DNA of 64,000 nt from Lacinutrix sp. Bg11-31 (GTDB lineage Bacteria > Bacteroidota > Bacteroidia > Flavobacteriales > Flavobacteriaceae), in contig NZ_CP025118.1 of the NCBI RefSeq assembly GCF_002831665.1, positions 2,480,001 to 2,544,000 of the forward strand, read 5' to 3'. Positions within the stretch are counted from its first letter, which is position 1; every line of letters begins with the position of its first letter. The translations under genes and the position numbers were made by a program. The notes under the pieces are model-generated. The model saw nothing but the letters and a program-made list of their open reading frames with translations, searched no databases and was not told the origin of the DNA. This document shows, piece by piece, positions 43,761 to 53,509 of this stretch.

Positions 43761-45584
43761 TTAATCCTCGGCAATACTTCCAGGGAATTTACTTTCTAGT
43801 TCAGCTTGAAACTCCTCCATTACTGGACGCACTGTACTCTCTGGTAAATCTGATATTTTAATGTACATTAAACCATCTACTGCATCATTAAATAAAGGGT
43901 CGACATTAAAGCCTATAAGTCTACAATTTTGTTTAATGTACTTTTTAAGTAGTACAGGCAAACGTAAAGCACCTGGTTCTATTTCGTCTATAATCTTATC
44001 GAATTTATTTAAATCGGCTTCTGTAGCGTCGAAAACAAAGTCTTTATCTGCATCGTTTAGTTTTACCTTAAATTCTTTTTTAGGGTGTACATATTGGGCC
44101 ACGTAAGGATCGTAATAGTGCGATTTCATAAACTCTATCATTAACGATTTAGAGAAGTTTGAAAACTGGTTACTAATACTAACACCACCAATAAGATATT
44201 TATGTTCTGGGTAACGTAAAGTGGTGTGTACAATACCTTTCCAAAGTAAAAATAGAGGCATTGGTTTTTGTTGGTATTCCTTTATAATAAAAGCACGTCC
44301 AAGCTCTAAAGACTCGCTCATCATTTTATAAAGCTCTGGCTCAAAACGAAATAAGTCTTGAAGGTAAAAACCATCGATACCATATTTTTCGAAAATCTTA
44401 GCTCCTAATCCCATTCTGTATGCTCCAGCTAATTTATTAGCTTCACAATCCCATAGAAACATGTGGTGATAATAACCATCGAACGCGTCTAAGTCAATAG
44501 CTTCATTTGTACCTTCTCCTACTTCTCTAAATGTAATTTCGCGTAAACGTCCAATTTCTCTTAGTATGTTTGGAATTTTTCTTGCTGATGATAAAAAGAC
44601 TTCATAATTTTTGCTTTTTAATAATCTACTATCATCTTCACGAAGGAACTCTACTTCTTTTAACATTACTTTCGTGCTAACAGGAGTCACTATTTTTTTT
44701 GGTATCTTAACTGGCTTTGGCACTTTTAAAGTTGAAGAAATTGTATCTCTTAAATTCTCTTTAGGCTCAAAAGCATTAGATAACATATAGGTTTTTTTTC
44801 GAACAAATTCTGAAAAACTCTGAAGTGTTTCATGTTCGTTTTGGTCTTTTACAGAAATTGGTCGCCCTATTCTTACCTTAATTACACGTCTCTTTTGTGT
44901 TAATATTTCTGAAGGTAATTTTGCTGTTCTAAACGTATCACTAATTTTAGACAACGTATAAAAAAGTTTACTATTCTTAGCATGAAAATAAATTGGAACA
45001 ATAGGTACGTTAGCTTTTTGAGCAAGTTTCATTGCTGCTTCCTCCCAAGGTTTATCTACCATTAGTTTACCATCCTTATAAGTAGAGACCTCACCTGCTG
45101 GAAAGATACCTAATGGGTGACCTTCTTTTAAATGTCTAATAGCGCTTTTAAAACCTGCAATACTTGATTTTACATCTTTACGGTCTTCAAAAGGATTAAC
45201 AGGCATTATATAAGGCTTTAGTGGCTCTATACGATGCAATAAAAAGTTAGCAATTATTTTAAAATCAGCTCTTTGTTCGAGCATTAATTTTAACAACAAG
45301 ATGCCATCAATACCTCCTAATGGATGGTTTGATACTGTTATATAAGCACCATCTTTGGGAAGTCTTTTTAAATCTTCTTCTGGTATTTCGAATTTAATTT
45401 GAAACTCATTTAAAATAGCATCTAAAAACTCGACTTCACTTAAGTGCTTGTTACGGTTATAGAATTTATTAAGTGTAGAGATTTTTAAAACCTTCATCAA
45501 TAACCAACCTATAAACGTTCCAAATACACCGTATTTTTCAAGGTTTATTGCTTTTGAAACTTCTTTTGCAGTGACTAAAGACAT
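43761..45584 (-). CDS. olsF: bifunctional ornithine-lipid synthase, OlsF type (lysophospholipid acyltransferase + GNAT N-acyltransferase)
   Basis: 607 residues from MSLVTAKEVSKAI. N-terminal half: PlsC/OlsA-like acyltransferase with VSNHPLGGIDGILLL (NHxxxxD) and GIFPAGEVSTYKDG. C-terminal half, from about residue 330: OlsB-like acyltransferase of the GNAT superfamily, REITFREVGEGTNEAID, YYHHMFLWDCEANKLAGAYR and ELGRAFIIKEYQQKPMPL. In OlsF of Flavobacterium johnsoniae and Serratia the two domains together make ornithine lipids, phosphorus-free membrane lipids. This domain order matches. It shares an operon with lysC. Confidence 0.85.
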   Translation of the reverse strand: MSLVTAKEVSKAINLEKYGVFGTFIGWLLMKVLKISTLNKFYNRNKHLSEVEFLDAILNEFQIKFEIPEEDLKRLPKDGAYITVSNHPLGGIDGILLLKLMLEQRADFKIIANFLLHRIEPLKPYIMPVNPFEDRKDVKSSIAGFKSAIRHLKEGHPLGIFPAGEVSTYKDGKLMVDKPWEEAAMKLAQKANVPIVPIYFHAKNSKLFYTLSKISDTFRTAKLPSEILTQKRRVIKVRIGRPISVKDQNEHETLQSFSEFVRKKTYMLSNAFEPKENLRDTISSTLKVPKPVKIPKKIVTPVSTKVMLKEVEFLREDDSRLLKSKNYEVFLSSARKIPNILREIGRLREITFREVGEGTNEAIDLDAFDGYYHHMFLWDCEANKLAGAYRMGLGAKIFEKYGIDGFYLQDLFRFEPELYKMMSESLELGRAFIIKEYQQKPMPLFLLWKGIVHTTLRYPEHKYLIGGVSISNQFSNFSKSLMIEFMKSHYYDPYVAQYVHPKKEFKVKLNDADKDFVFDATEADLNKFDKIIDEIEPGALRLPVLLKKYIKQNCRLIGFNVDPLFNDAVDGLMYIKISDLPESTVRPVMEEFQAELESKFPGSIAED

Positions 45585-45627
45585 TATTAATATTAATTTT
45601 TTTAAGCTTACAAATGTAAGCAATAGA

Positions 45628-46878
45628 TTATTGAGTTACAACTTGTACAGTTTCTTGAAATAACTGCTTCAACAACACTGTTTTATCCTGTTCTAAATTT
45701 TTAATTGATGCTTCGTCATAATGCCTAATGGTATATAATGATACACTTTCATGACATTCTACTTTAAATTTAGCTTTTAAATGTAACAGTAATTTTTCTA
45801 AATTATTATAAGTGTTTTCAAAACAAACCGAAAAACTAATAGCAGAGTTTTGAATCATATCAACCTTCATTTTATAAAGCGCTAGTAAGTTAAAAATTTC
45901 ACTAATATTTTCTTCTACTACATATGAAAAATCTAAAGTAGATAAGGATACTAAAACTTGATTTTGTTTTAAAATAAAACAAGGTACTTTTGGCTCAATA
46001 CCTTGAGACTTATTTACTGTTGTTCCAGGATTTTCTGGATTTAAAAACGACTTTACATGCAAAGGAATTTCTTTGCGTTGTAATGGTTGTAAAGTTTTTG
46101 GATGAATTACAGATGCTCCATAAAAGGCAAGTTCTATAGCTTCGGTATAAGAAATAGTATTTAATAATTGTGTATTATTAAAATAACGTGGATCTCCATT
46201 TAAAACGCCAGGAACATCTTTCCAAATGGTTACACTTTGGGCATTTAAGCAATATGCGAAAATCGCAGCTGTGTAATCACTTCCTTCTCTTCCTAAAGTG
46301 GTTGTGAAATTGTTACTATCGCTAGCTATAAAACCTTGAGTAATATATAAAGTAGATTCTTTAACCTTGTTAATAATATTATTCTGGGTGGTTTCCCAAT
46401 TTACATTTGCACGACGATAATAATCGTCTGTTTTTATACATTGTCTTACATCTAACCATGTGTTAGTTAAATGCATTTCGTTTAAATAATGACTAATAAT
46501 GGTTGTAGAAACTAATTCGCCATAACCTATAACTTGATCGTAAATAAAATTATAATTTGGTGATTTATTACTTATAAAAAACTGTAGTAATTCTTTAAAA
46601 TGCGCATCAACAGTATTAAAGACAGCGTGTTGTTTGTTGTTAAACAAATCCATCATAATATCGCGATGGTAGTTTTTTACGGTTTCTAATTCAGACTTAA
46701 AAGCATTGCTTTCATTTAAATATTTATCGATTACAACTTCTAGTGCATTTGTAGTTTTACCCATTGCAGACACTACAATAAGCCTATTTTCATAACCTAC
46801 TTTTTCTAGTACTTTTACAACGTTTTTTACTCCGTTGGCATCTTTTACTGAAGCACCTCCAAACTTAAATACCTGCAC
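45628..46878 (-). CDS. aspartate kinase (monofunctional)
   Basis: 416 residues. GTG start; its G is shared with the upstream gene's TAG stop (TAGTG), so translation is coupled. Kinase motif VFKFGGASVKD at the N-terminus, FTTTLGREGSDYTAAIFAYC (Asp/phosphate site), WKDVPGVLNGDPRYF, and a C-terminal ACT-type pair (VLVSLSTLDFSYVVEEN). It phosphorylates aspartate for lysine, threonine, methionine and diaminopimelate synthesis. Confidence 0.9.
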   Translation of the reverse strand: MQVFKFGGASVKDANGVKNVVKVLEKVGYENRLIVVSAMGKTTNALEVVIDKYLNESNAFKSELETVKNYHRDIMMDLFNNKQHAVFNTVDAHFKELLQFFISNKSPNYNFIYDQVIGYGELVSTTIISHYLNEMHLTNTWLDVRQCIKTDDYYRRANVNWETTQNNIINKVKESTLYITQGFIASDSNNFTTTLGREGSDYTAAIFAYCLNAQSVTIWKDVPGVLNGDPRYFNNTQLLNTISYTEAIELAFYGASVIHPKTLQPLQRKEIPLHVKSFLNPENPGTTVNKSQGIEPKVPCFILKQNQVLVSLSTLDFSYVVEENISEIFNLLALYKMKVDMIQNSAISFSVCFENTYNNLEKLLLHLKAKFKVECHESVSLYTIRHYDEASIKNLEQDKTVLLKQLFQETVQVVTQ

Positions 46879-47357
46879 TATATATTATTTAAATAATTTT
46901 TAATTCCGTTTTCATCTAGATGTACAACATCCCAATCGCGTTTAACATTTGCACCTTTTTTTTCGTAGAAAGCAATTGCAGGCTCATTCCAGTCTATAAC
47001 CTCCCAACTTATGCGTTTAACACCCATTTTATTACCGTATTTTACAACCTCATCTAAGAGCACAGTGCCTAATCCGCTTCCTCTCATGCTTTTTTTAACA
47101 ATTAAATCTTCAAGATGTAAAATTTCTCCTTTCCAAGTAGAATAACGTTTATAAACTAAGGCTGCTCCAACAACCTCGTTACCAGATTCTACAACAAAAC
47201 AAGTAAATTTTGACTGTTTTCCATAACCATCTTCTTCAAGATTTTGCACTGTAATCTCAACAGCATCAGGTTCTTTTTCGAAAACAGCAAGCTCAACGAT
47301 TAGATTATGAACACTTTTCATATCCTTTTTAGTTGCTAGACGTATTGAGTTCTTCAT
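46878..47357 (-). CDS. GNAT-family N-acetyltransferase (diamine acetyltransferase-like)
   Basis: 159 residues from MKNSIRLATKKDMKSVHNLI; the frame is open up to 47495 but those extra residues read like non-coding DNA. Acetyl-CoA site KKSMRGSGLGTVLLDEVVKYG, then SWEVIDWNEPAIAFYEKKGA, as in the spermidine/thialysine acetyltransferase group. Substrate unproven. It is the first gene of a run into aspartate kinase and OlsF, with 120 bp to the divergent fbp gene. Confidence 0.85.
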   Translation of the reverse strand: MKNSIRLATKKDMKSVHNLIVELAVFEKEPDAVEITVQNLEEDGYGKQSKFTCFVVESGNEVVGAALVYKRYSTWKGEILHLEDLIVKKSMRGSGLGTVLLDEVVKYGNKMGVKRISWEVIDWNEPAIAFYEKKGANVKRDWDVVHLDENGIKNYLNNI

Positions 47358-47427
47358 ATTTAAAACATTTGAAAACCAAATATAGTTTAAAGTTAAATAA
47401 GCTAACATAATTACTTTTACGAAAACC

Positions 47428-47456
47428 TTGTAGTTGGTTAAAAAAAACGATATTTG
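47428..47456 (+). promoter_or_regulatory. promoter of fbp
   Basis: TTG (47428-47430), 18-bp spacer, GATATTTG (47449-47456). It covers the upstream TTG codon at 47454, so translation must start at the ATG at 47478. Confidence 0.5.
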
Positions 47457-47477
47457 CAAAAGCGAAAGTCTAAAACT

Positions 47478-48482
47478 ATGTCTAGAAAAAATCAAACTTT
47501 AGGAGAATTTATTATTGAAAACCAATCATCTTTTAAATACACTTCTGGTGAATTATCAAGATTAATAAACTCCATTCGTCTAGCTGCGAAAGTAGTAAAT
47601 CACGAAGTTAACAAAGCTGGTTTGGTAGATATTTTAGGAGCTGCAGGAGACACCAATATTCAAGGTGAAGACCAACAGAAACTAGACGTTTATGCTAACG
47701 AAAAATTTATACAAACCTTAACAAACAGAAATATTGTTTGTGGTATTGCAAGTGAAGAAGAAGACGATTTTATTTCTATAAATAGCCAAGACGAAAACAA
47801 CCAAAATAAATATGTAGTATTAATAGACCCATTAGATGGCTCAAGTAACATTGATGTTAATGTTTCTGTAGGTACTATTTTTTCAATTTACAGACGTATA
47901 ACACCAGTTGGGACACCTGTTACAATAGACGATTTTCTTCAAAAAGGAAATCAGCAGGTAGCAGCTGGTTACGTGGTTTATGGGACTTCTACAATGTTGG
48001 TTTACACAACTGGAGATGGTGTAAACGGATTTACATTAAATCCAGCTTTAGGAACACTTTATTTATCGCATCCAAACATGAAGTTCCCTGAAGATGGTAA
48101 CATTTACTCTATAAACGAAGGTAATTACAACCATTTCCCTCAAGGTGTTAAAGACTATTTAAAATATTGCCAAAAAGAAGAAGACAATAGACCTTACACT
48201 TCAAGATATATTGGCTCTTTGGTTTCCGATTTTCATAGAAACATGATAAAAGGAGGTATTTACATGTATCCAAAAAGCTCTAAAAACGCTGCTGGAAAAT
48301 TACGTTTACTTTACGAATGTAATCCTATGGCTTTTATCGCAGAACAAGCCAGTGGTAAGGCTAGTGATGGTTTTACAAGAATTTTAGATATAGAACCAAC
48401 AGAGTTACACCAACGTGTTCCTTTTTTCTGCGGAAGTAAAAATATGGTAGAAAAAGCTGAAGAGTTTATGCAAAAGGCATAA
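47478..48482 (+). CDS. fbp: fructose-1,6-bisphosphatase, class I
   Basis: 334 residues from [20 protein letters not shown]; the TTG at 47454 would lie inside the promoter. Metal-binding motifs are ASEEEDDF, and [21 protein letters not shown] (the DPLDGSSN signature); substrate contact region [23 protein letters not shown]. It removes the 1-phosphate of fructose-1,6-bisphosphate in gluconeogenesis. Confidence 0.96.
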   Translation: MSRKNQTLGEFIIENQSSFKYTSGELSRLINSIRLAAKVVNHEVNKAGLVDILGAAGDTNIQGEDQQKLDVYANEKFIQTLTNRNIVCGIASEEEDDFISINSQDENNQNKYVVLIDPLDGSSNIDVNVSVGTIFSIYRRITPVGTPVTIDDFLQKGNQQVAAGYVVYGTSTMLVYTTGDGVNGFTLNPALGTLYLSHPNMKFPEDGNIYSINEGNYNHFPQGVKDYLKYCQKEEDNRPYTSRYIGSLVSDFHRNMIKGGIYMYPKSSKNAAGKLRLLYECNPMAFIAEQASGKASDGFTRILDIEPTELHQRVPFFCGSKNMVEKAEEFMQKA

Positions 48483-48557
48483 TAAACATGTTATACCAAT
48501 ACGCATTCAAAACAAATTATATAACTCACTTTAAAACATAATTGGCTTTATTCTAAT

Positions 48558-48565
48558 TAATTTTG
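48558..48565 (+). promoter_or_regulatory. -7 promoter element of the GTPase cluster
   Basis: TAATTTTG, full match to TAnnTTTG, 29 bp before the first gene of the cluster; a TTG lies 13 bp upstream, closer than the usual spacing. Confidence 0.35.
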
Positions 48566-48599
48566 CTATTTTTACCGTGTTTTATTAAATTAAATGGTA

Positions 48600-48953
48600 A
48601 TGGCAAAGAACGATAATAGCATAACTAACAATACAAACGCAACCGATTCTACTTCTAAAATTGATGCGATTAAGCAGCTTATTTTTGGAGAAAATATCCA
48701 AGAATATAATCATGAATTTGAAGCTGTAAAACAAGACATACTCAAGAAGAAGAAAGAATTAGAGAACTTACTTGATGATGTTAAGTCTGAGTTACTTCAA
48801 AATATTGATAACTTAAGTACAGATATTAATATTAGAATTACAGAACTAGAAAACACGCTAGAAGACAAAGCAGAGACTCTGGATGAGAAAAAATTAGACC
48901 GCAAACTTTTTGGTGATCTACTAATTAAACTTGGCGAGAAAATAAGTAACTAA
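48600..48953 (+). CDS. small coiled-coil protein, first gene of the GTPase cluster
   Basis: 117 residues from the ATG at 48600 (MAKNDNSITNNTN); an ATG two codons upstream (48594) is equally possible. A disordered Asn/Thr-rich start, then a motif KIDAIKQLIFGENIQEYNHEFE and a continuous coiled coil (about 45-95, DILKKKKELENLLDDVKSEL) ending GDLLIKLGEKISN. No membrane segment. It begins 15 bp before the next gene and is probably its partner, for example as a dimer scaffold. Function unknown. Confidence 0.75.
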   Translation: MAKNDNSITNNTNATDSTSKIDAIKQLIFGENIQEYNHEFEAVKQDILKKKKELENLLDDVKSELLQNIDNLSTDINIRITELENTLEDKAETLDEKKLDRKLFGDLLIKLGEKISN

Positions 48954-48968
48954 TTTGATTCTCACGCC

Positions 48969-49775
48969 ATGAATCAAGACGAAAAACTTTCTATTTTAAA
49001 GGACATCTTACTAACAGATGAGCGTGAGTACGCCAAAAAAGTTGAAGAAAAACTTAAGATAGTTGAAGACATTATTAATAAACAGAATCAACTATCTAAA
49101 CGTGTAGATCCTATTATAGATCAAAAACTCAATGATTTTGTTACAGAAATACCAAAAACTTTAGGACCTGTAATTACCGAAGCATTAAAGAGTGAAATTA
49201 AAAACTCTCAAGATGCTGTTGTAGAAGCATTATTTCCAATTATTGGAAAAATGATAAAAAAGTATGTACAACAAGAGATGCAAATTCTATCTGAACAGAT
49301 AAACGCAAAAATGAATACCGCATTTTCTTTTGAAGCATTAAAGCGCAAATTTAAATCTAAAAGAACAGGAGTTAGTGAAGCAGACTTAATAATACAAGAA
49401 CTCGCACAACCAGTTATAGAACAAGTTATGGTTATCGAAAAAGGTTCTGGTATTATAATTTCAGAACACTCTAAAACACAAGCTATAGAAGAAGACATGG
49501 TTGCTGGTATGCTTACTGCTATTAAAAGTTTTGCAGAAGATGCCTTCGAAAAAGACAAACAACAATTACAATACATCGAATATGACAACTTTCATATTCA
49601 CCTACAAAACTTCTCGTCTTATTACATGGCTATAATTATCTCTGGACCATATAATGTTATTTTTAAAAGTAAGCTAGAAAACAAACTATTAGATTTTGCA
49701 CAGAATTATATTAACAAAGATGATATAAAAGATAGCGATTCGTTTTCTAAAAAGTTGGAACTATATTTTCAATAA
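48969..49775 (+). CDS. coiled-coil protein with predicted roadblock/longin-like C-terminal domain
   Basis: 268 residues. N-terminal helices (about 1-110) with Lys/Glu coiled coil and a long hydrophobic/charged helix VVEALFPIIGKMIKKYVQQE. From about residue 150 it is an alpha/beta domain: VMVIEKGSGIIISEHS, DMVAGMLTAIKSFAEDAFEK, FHIHLQNFSSYYMAIIISGP. That strand-helix order, with the SG...I turn, looks like the roadblock/longin folds that regulate small GTPases, as MglB does for MglA. It lies immediately before the GTPase gene. In other Bacteroidetes similar proteins may carry an OmpA domain at the end; this one stops before it. Fold assignment is inference. Confidence 0.55.
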   Translation: MNQDEKLSILKDILLTDEREYAKKVEEKLKIVEDIINKQNQLSKRVDPIIDQKLNDFVTEIPKTLGPVITEALKSEIKNSQDAVVEALFPIIGKMIKKYVQQEMQILSEQINAKMNTAFSFEALKRKFKSKRTGVSEADLIIQELAQPVIEQVMVIEKGSGIIISEHSKTQAIEEDMVAGMLTAIKSFAEDAFEKDKQQLQYIEYDNFHIHLQNFSSYYMAIIISGPYNVIFKSKLENKLLDFAQNYINKDDIKDSDSFSKKLELYFQ

Positions 49776-49816
49776 CAAATATCGGTTCAAAAACATATAA
49801 AATGCTTGGTTTTTAT

Positions 49817-49824
49817 TACTTTTG
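49817..49824 (+). promoter_or_regulatory. -7 element before the small GTPase gene
   Basis: TACTTTTG, full match to TAnnTTTG, 43 bp before the GTPase start. It allows the GTPase and kinases to be transcribed apart from the two upstream genes. Confidence 0.35.
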
Positions 49825-49866
49825 CTACATTATGCTAATTCAAAAACTAAAGCTATATTTCAATTA

Positions 49867-50361
49867 ATGAAAGTCTCTAAAAAAATAGTCTTATTAGGTC
49901 ATTTTGGTGTTGGTAAATCCTCTCTCATTAGGCGCTTTGTAGAAAACACCTTTTCTGAAGACTATAAAGTAACCATAGGTGTACATATTTTTAAAAAAAA
50001 TGTTACAATTCCTGAAAAAGGCGCAGATGTATCTCTAGTTATTTGGGATTTAGAAGGTAATGATGATATAAATAATACTAGACTATCTTATCTTTTAGGT
50101 ACTCATGCATTTATTTATGTTTACGATGTTACTAGACCTGCTACCTACGAAAACTTACAAACTGAAATAAACTTCCTAAAAGAAAAGCAAAAAAACACAC
50201 CTATAACTGTTGTTGGAAACAAAGAAGACTTGGTCACCAAGGCATATTTAAAGCAGAACAACGATAATTTTGGTAGTTTAACAGATTTATATGTAAGTGC
50301 AAAGACAGGAGACAAAGTTGATTTAATTTTCTCTAATTTAGCTGAGGCGCTTATTAAATAA
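49867..50361 (+). CDS. Ras/Rab-like small GTPase
   Basis: 164 residues from MKVSKKIVLLGHFGVGKSS; the frame extends upstream to 49822 but only the ATG at 49867 places the P-loop at the usual spot. G1 GHFGVGKS (11-18), switch I Thr36 in KVTIGVHIF, G3 WDLEGND (Asp61, Gly64), G4 NKED and G5 SAK. The residue after G3 Gly is Asn65 where Ras has Gln61, so hydrolysis may need a partner. No C-terminal Cys for lipidation. Small single-domain GTPases of this type (prokaryotic Ras superfamily, as MglA or Rup proteins) act as nucleotide switches. Confidence 0.9.
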   Translation: MKVSKKIVLLGHFGVGKSSLIRRFVENTFSEDYKVTIGVHIFKKNVTIPEKGADVSLVIWDLEGNDDINNTRLSYLLGTHAFIYVYDVTRPATYENLQTEINFLKEKQKNTPITVVGNKEDLVTKAYLKQNNDNFGSLTDLYVSAKTGDKVDLIFSNLAEALIK

Positions 50362-50380
50362 GCAAAAGAACAGCTTTATA

Positions 50381-51904
50381 ATGCTAGAAGAATACAAGAA
50401 AAAATACACAAAAGTAGTTTTACAATATTCTATATTAAACTTCAATGGAAACGTTTTAGAATCTGACGATGCCTTGTTTTTAGGCTTTTCAAATAAATAT
50501 ATTGGAGATATTCATCCGTTTTTTGAAACACTCACTTCACTTCTAATTGCCGAAGAGAATGAAACTATCTTTTCCTGTATTCATCTTAATATTGTAGATA
50601 AAACTATTACAGCAGATATTATTTTACAAACATTTAATGATGGTAAAAACCCACTATTAATTATTCATGATTTAACTTCTCATTATAAAAACTACCAAAC
50701 CACTGCACAAGTAAGAAATGAATCTGTTATAAACTCACAAATTCTAGAGCTTAAAAACACGTATTTAAAAGAGAAAGAGTCTTTTAAAAATACTTTTATT
50801 GCAAATTTTAGTCATGAGTTGCGAGATCCACTAACTGGTATTTTAACTTTTACAGATATATTAAGTAAAACTAATTTAGACTTACAACAAAAGGATTACG
50901 TTCAAATATTAAATTCCTCATCAAGTTTTTTAAAGAAAATGATTGATGACATTCTTGATATTTCTAAAATTGAATCTGGAAATCTTGAATTAGCTATTGA
51001 ACCTTTTAATTTCCATGCGTTATTAGAAGAAATCAAGTTTACGTACAAGATTATTGCCGAACAAAAAGGACTAACATTTCGCTTTAACTTTGACGAGAAA
51101 TTGCCAAAAATTATTGGTGGAGACGCAAAAAGACTACAGCAAGTTTTAACCAATTTACTGGATAATGCAGTAAAATTCACTAATCATGGTGGTATTACTT
51201 TTAATGTATCTTTAAACCAACTTAGAGCGCAAAAAGCAAGTATTCACTTTGAAATAATTGATACTGGAATAGGCATAGAAAAAGAAAATCTAAACAAAAT
51301 ATTTACAAGTTTCACACAAGTAAGCAGGGCTAACGAGTTTAAAGGCACAGGATTAGGTTTAGCAATCGTAAAATACTTAGTAGAGCTTACTAAGAGCAAA
51401 ATAAGTGTAAGTTCAGAATACGGAAAAGGTTCAAAATTTTCAACAAACATTAATTTTATTTCCTCATCCTCTTTAACACTTAAAGAAAGTAAAAACAAAA
51501 AGAAGTCCATATTGGACACTTCAAAAAAATACAATATATTATTAGTTGAAGATTCTGAAATAACTCAACTCTCTGTATTAAAAATTTTAGCATCTCAAGG
51601 TCATTTTTTCTTAGACATTGCTACTAAACCAGACGAGGTTATCACAAGGATAACTAGTTTAGATCATGAAGTAGATTTGGTTTTAATGGATATAAAGCTC
51701 AAAGAATTTCAAGGTGACGCTATTGCAAAGCAAATTAGAAAACTCCCAGAACGACACCAGAAAAAAGTACCAATTGTTGCTATGACGGCAAAACTTTATA
51801 AAGAAGATTTAAAACGCTATAAAAAAGCTGGAATAGACGATGTTTTAAAGAAGCCTTTTAACGAGAGTCAGTTATTAGAAATAATTACAAAAAACTTAAA
51901 GTAA
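50381..51904 (+). CDS. hybrid sensor histidine kinase, intact receiver
   Basis: 507 residues, soluble. An N-terminal PAS-like sensor (about 1-105, with GDIHPFFETLTSLL), a linker helix, HisKA with NFSHELRDPLTGIL (His145), HATPase with LLDNAVKFTNHGG, IIDTGIGIEKEN and GTGLGLAIVKYLV, and a C-terminal receiver with ILLVEDSEI, LVLMDIKL (Asp437), VAMTAK and LKKPF, all key residues in place. No signal peptide or membrane helix, so it senses a cytoplasmic signal, possibly the GTPase encoded 19 bp upstream. No DNA-binding output. Confidence 0.92.
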   Translation: MLEEYKKKYTKVVLQYSILNFNGNVLESDDALFLGFSNKYIGDIHPFFETLTSLLIAEENETIFSCIHLNIVDKTITADIILQTFNDGKNPLLIIHDLTSHYKNYQTTAQVRNESVINSQILELKNTYLKEKESFKNTFIANFSHELRDPLTGILTFTDILSKTNLDLQQKDYVQILNSSSSFLKKMIDDILDISKIESGNLELAIEPFNFHALLEEIKFTYKIIAEQKGLTFRFNFDEKLPKIIGGDAKRLQQVLTNLLDNAVKFTNHGGITFNVSLNQLRAQKASIHFEIIDTGIGIEKENLNKIFTSFTQVSRANEFKGTGLGLAIVKYLVELTKSKISVSSEYGKGSKFSTNINFISSSSLTLKESKNKKKSILDTSKKYNILLVEDSEITQLSVLKILASQGHFFLDIATKPDEVITRITSLDHEVDLVLMDIKLKEFQGDAIAKQIRKLPERHQKKVPIVAMTAKLYKEDLKRYKKAGIDDVLKKPFNESQLLEIITKNLK

Positions 51905-51979
51905 GAAAGCGAACATTTTATATTATTATTACAAAATATAGTATCTTTAAAGTTCTAATTTTTTGTCAATACATAAAAT

Positions 51980-53509
51980 ATGCTCGAAAATTATACTATT
52001 CCTTATAAGGAAATCACTAATCAAATACTACTTATTAGTGATGAAGGGATTATTTTAGATGCTCAATCTATTCTTTTTAAAAACTGCATAGGTAAATCTA
52101 TTAAGAGCTTACATCCTTTCTTTGAAAGTTTATTAGACTTGTTACCTCAAAAAAATAAGACCTTTAATTTTGAATGCATCAATTTAGATATTGATGGTGT
52201 TAACTATACTATTGATACTGTTTTGCATACTAGTGACAAAAAAAAACCTTCTGCTTTTGTTTTTCAAGAATTAACAAAACAATATATTCTACACCAAAAG
52301 GCTGCACAAAAAAGAAATGTATCTGAAATTAAATCTCAACTTCTTGATTACAATAATATTATATTACAAGAAAAAGAAGCCTTTAAAAACAATTTTATTG
52401 CAAATTTTAGTCATGAAATTAAAATGCCTATTAATAACATTAATGGCTTTATTTCACTTTTAGAAAACACTAATTTAGAACAAAACCAACGCTACAACCT
52501 TAACGTAATTAAAAATACAAACGATAAGTTAAAAACAATGGTTAACGATATTATTGATATCTCAAAAATTGAAATTGATCGATTTTCTATACTCACAACA
52601 CGTTATAATCTACTCGAAGAATTAAACATTATTATTGCTATATATACTCTTAAGTGCAAAGAAAAAGGACTAACATTAAAATATAGTATTGATCCTGAAT
52701 GTCCTAAATATGTAATTGCAGATAAGTATAGGCTTGCCCAAATAGTAAACAACCTTATTGGTAATGCTATTAAATTTACGCCAACAGGTACCATAGAGCT
52801 AAAAGCAAAATGTGTTACTAAAACTAGCGATTCTGCCACACTAATGTTTAGTATAAAAGATACCGGAATTGGTATTGATACTGCACAAATAGACTCTATT
52901 TTTAATAGTTTTCATCAAGTTAATAACAGCATGGTTAATAATGGCGCAGGATTAGGTCTTGCTATAACAAAAAAACTTGTTCTTGCATTGGATGGTGAAA
53001 TAAAAGCAGAAAGTAAAATTGGCAAAGGCTCTATATTTTCGGTTACTTTAGACTTTAAAATAGCGCCTAACCAAAAAGAAGATAAGCTAATCACTAAAAT
53101 CTCTAAAGACACAGCTAAAAATGAAATTAAAATTTTACTTGCTGAACCATTACGAAGTAATCAAGAAAAACTTCTAGAGATTATTAGTAAATTAAAAAAT
53201 TGTGATGTTGTTATTGTAGAAAATGGAGATCAAGTTATAGAAGAGTTATATAAATCTACTTTTAATTTAGTATTACTAAATCTTAAATTACCTAAAATGG
53301 ATGGCATGGACACTACACGCTACATAAGGCATTCAGACTATAAAGACATTAACAAAATACCTATTGTTGTAATAAGCGAAAACCCATCTAAAGAAGAAGA
53401 AAACGATTGTAAGCAGAGAAGCGTAAATAGTTATATTGGTAAGCCTTTTGATAAAGCCGAAATACTAAGAAAATTAAAATATATTATACAAAAAAAGCAA
53501 GCTATATAG
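51980..53509 (+). CDS. hybrid sensor histidine kinase, degenerate receiver
   Basis: 509 residues; paralogue of the kinase just upstream with the same length and domain order. N-terminal sensor (IKSLHPFFESLLDLL), HisKA NFSHEIKMPINNING (His145), HATPase LIGNAIKFTPTG, KDTGIGIDTAQ, GAGLGLAITKKL are intact. The C-terminal receiver is not: the phospho-acceptor is Asn434 (LVLLNLKLPKMDG) and the acidic pair is lost (ILLAEPLRS), although the Lys in YIGKPF remains. So it cannot take phosphate in the normal way and is likely a protein-interaction or pseudo-receiver module. The stop codon lies in the terminator stem. Confidence 0.92.
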   Translation: MLENYTIPYKEITNQILLISDEGIILDAQSILFKNCIGKSIKSLHPFFESLLDLLPQKNKTFNFECINLDIDGVNYTIDTVLHTSDKKKPSAFVFQELTKQYILHQKAAQKRNVSEIKSQLLDYNNIILQEKEAFKNNFIANFSHEIKMPINNINGFISLLENTNLEQNQRYNLNVIKNTNDKLKTMVNDIIDISKIEIDRFSILTTRYNLLEELNIIIAIYTLKCKEKGLTLKYSIDPECPKYVIADKYRLAQIVNNLIGNAIKFTPTGTIELKAKCVTKTSDSATLMFSIKDTGIGIDTAQIDSIFNSFHQVNNSMVNNGAGLGLAITKKLVLALDGEIKAESKIGKGSIFSVTLDFKIAPNQKEDKLITKISKDTAKNEIKILLAEPLRSNQEKLLEIISKLKNCDVVIVENGDQVIEELYKSTFNLVLLNLKLPKMDGMDTTRYIRHSDYKDINKIPIVVISENPSKEEENDCKQRSVNSYIGKPFDKAEILRKLKYIIQKKQAI

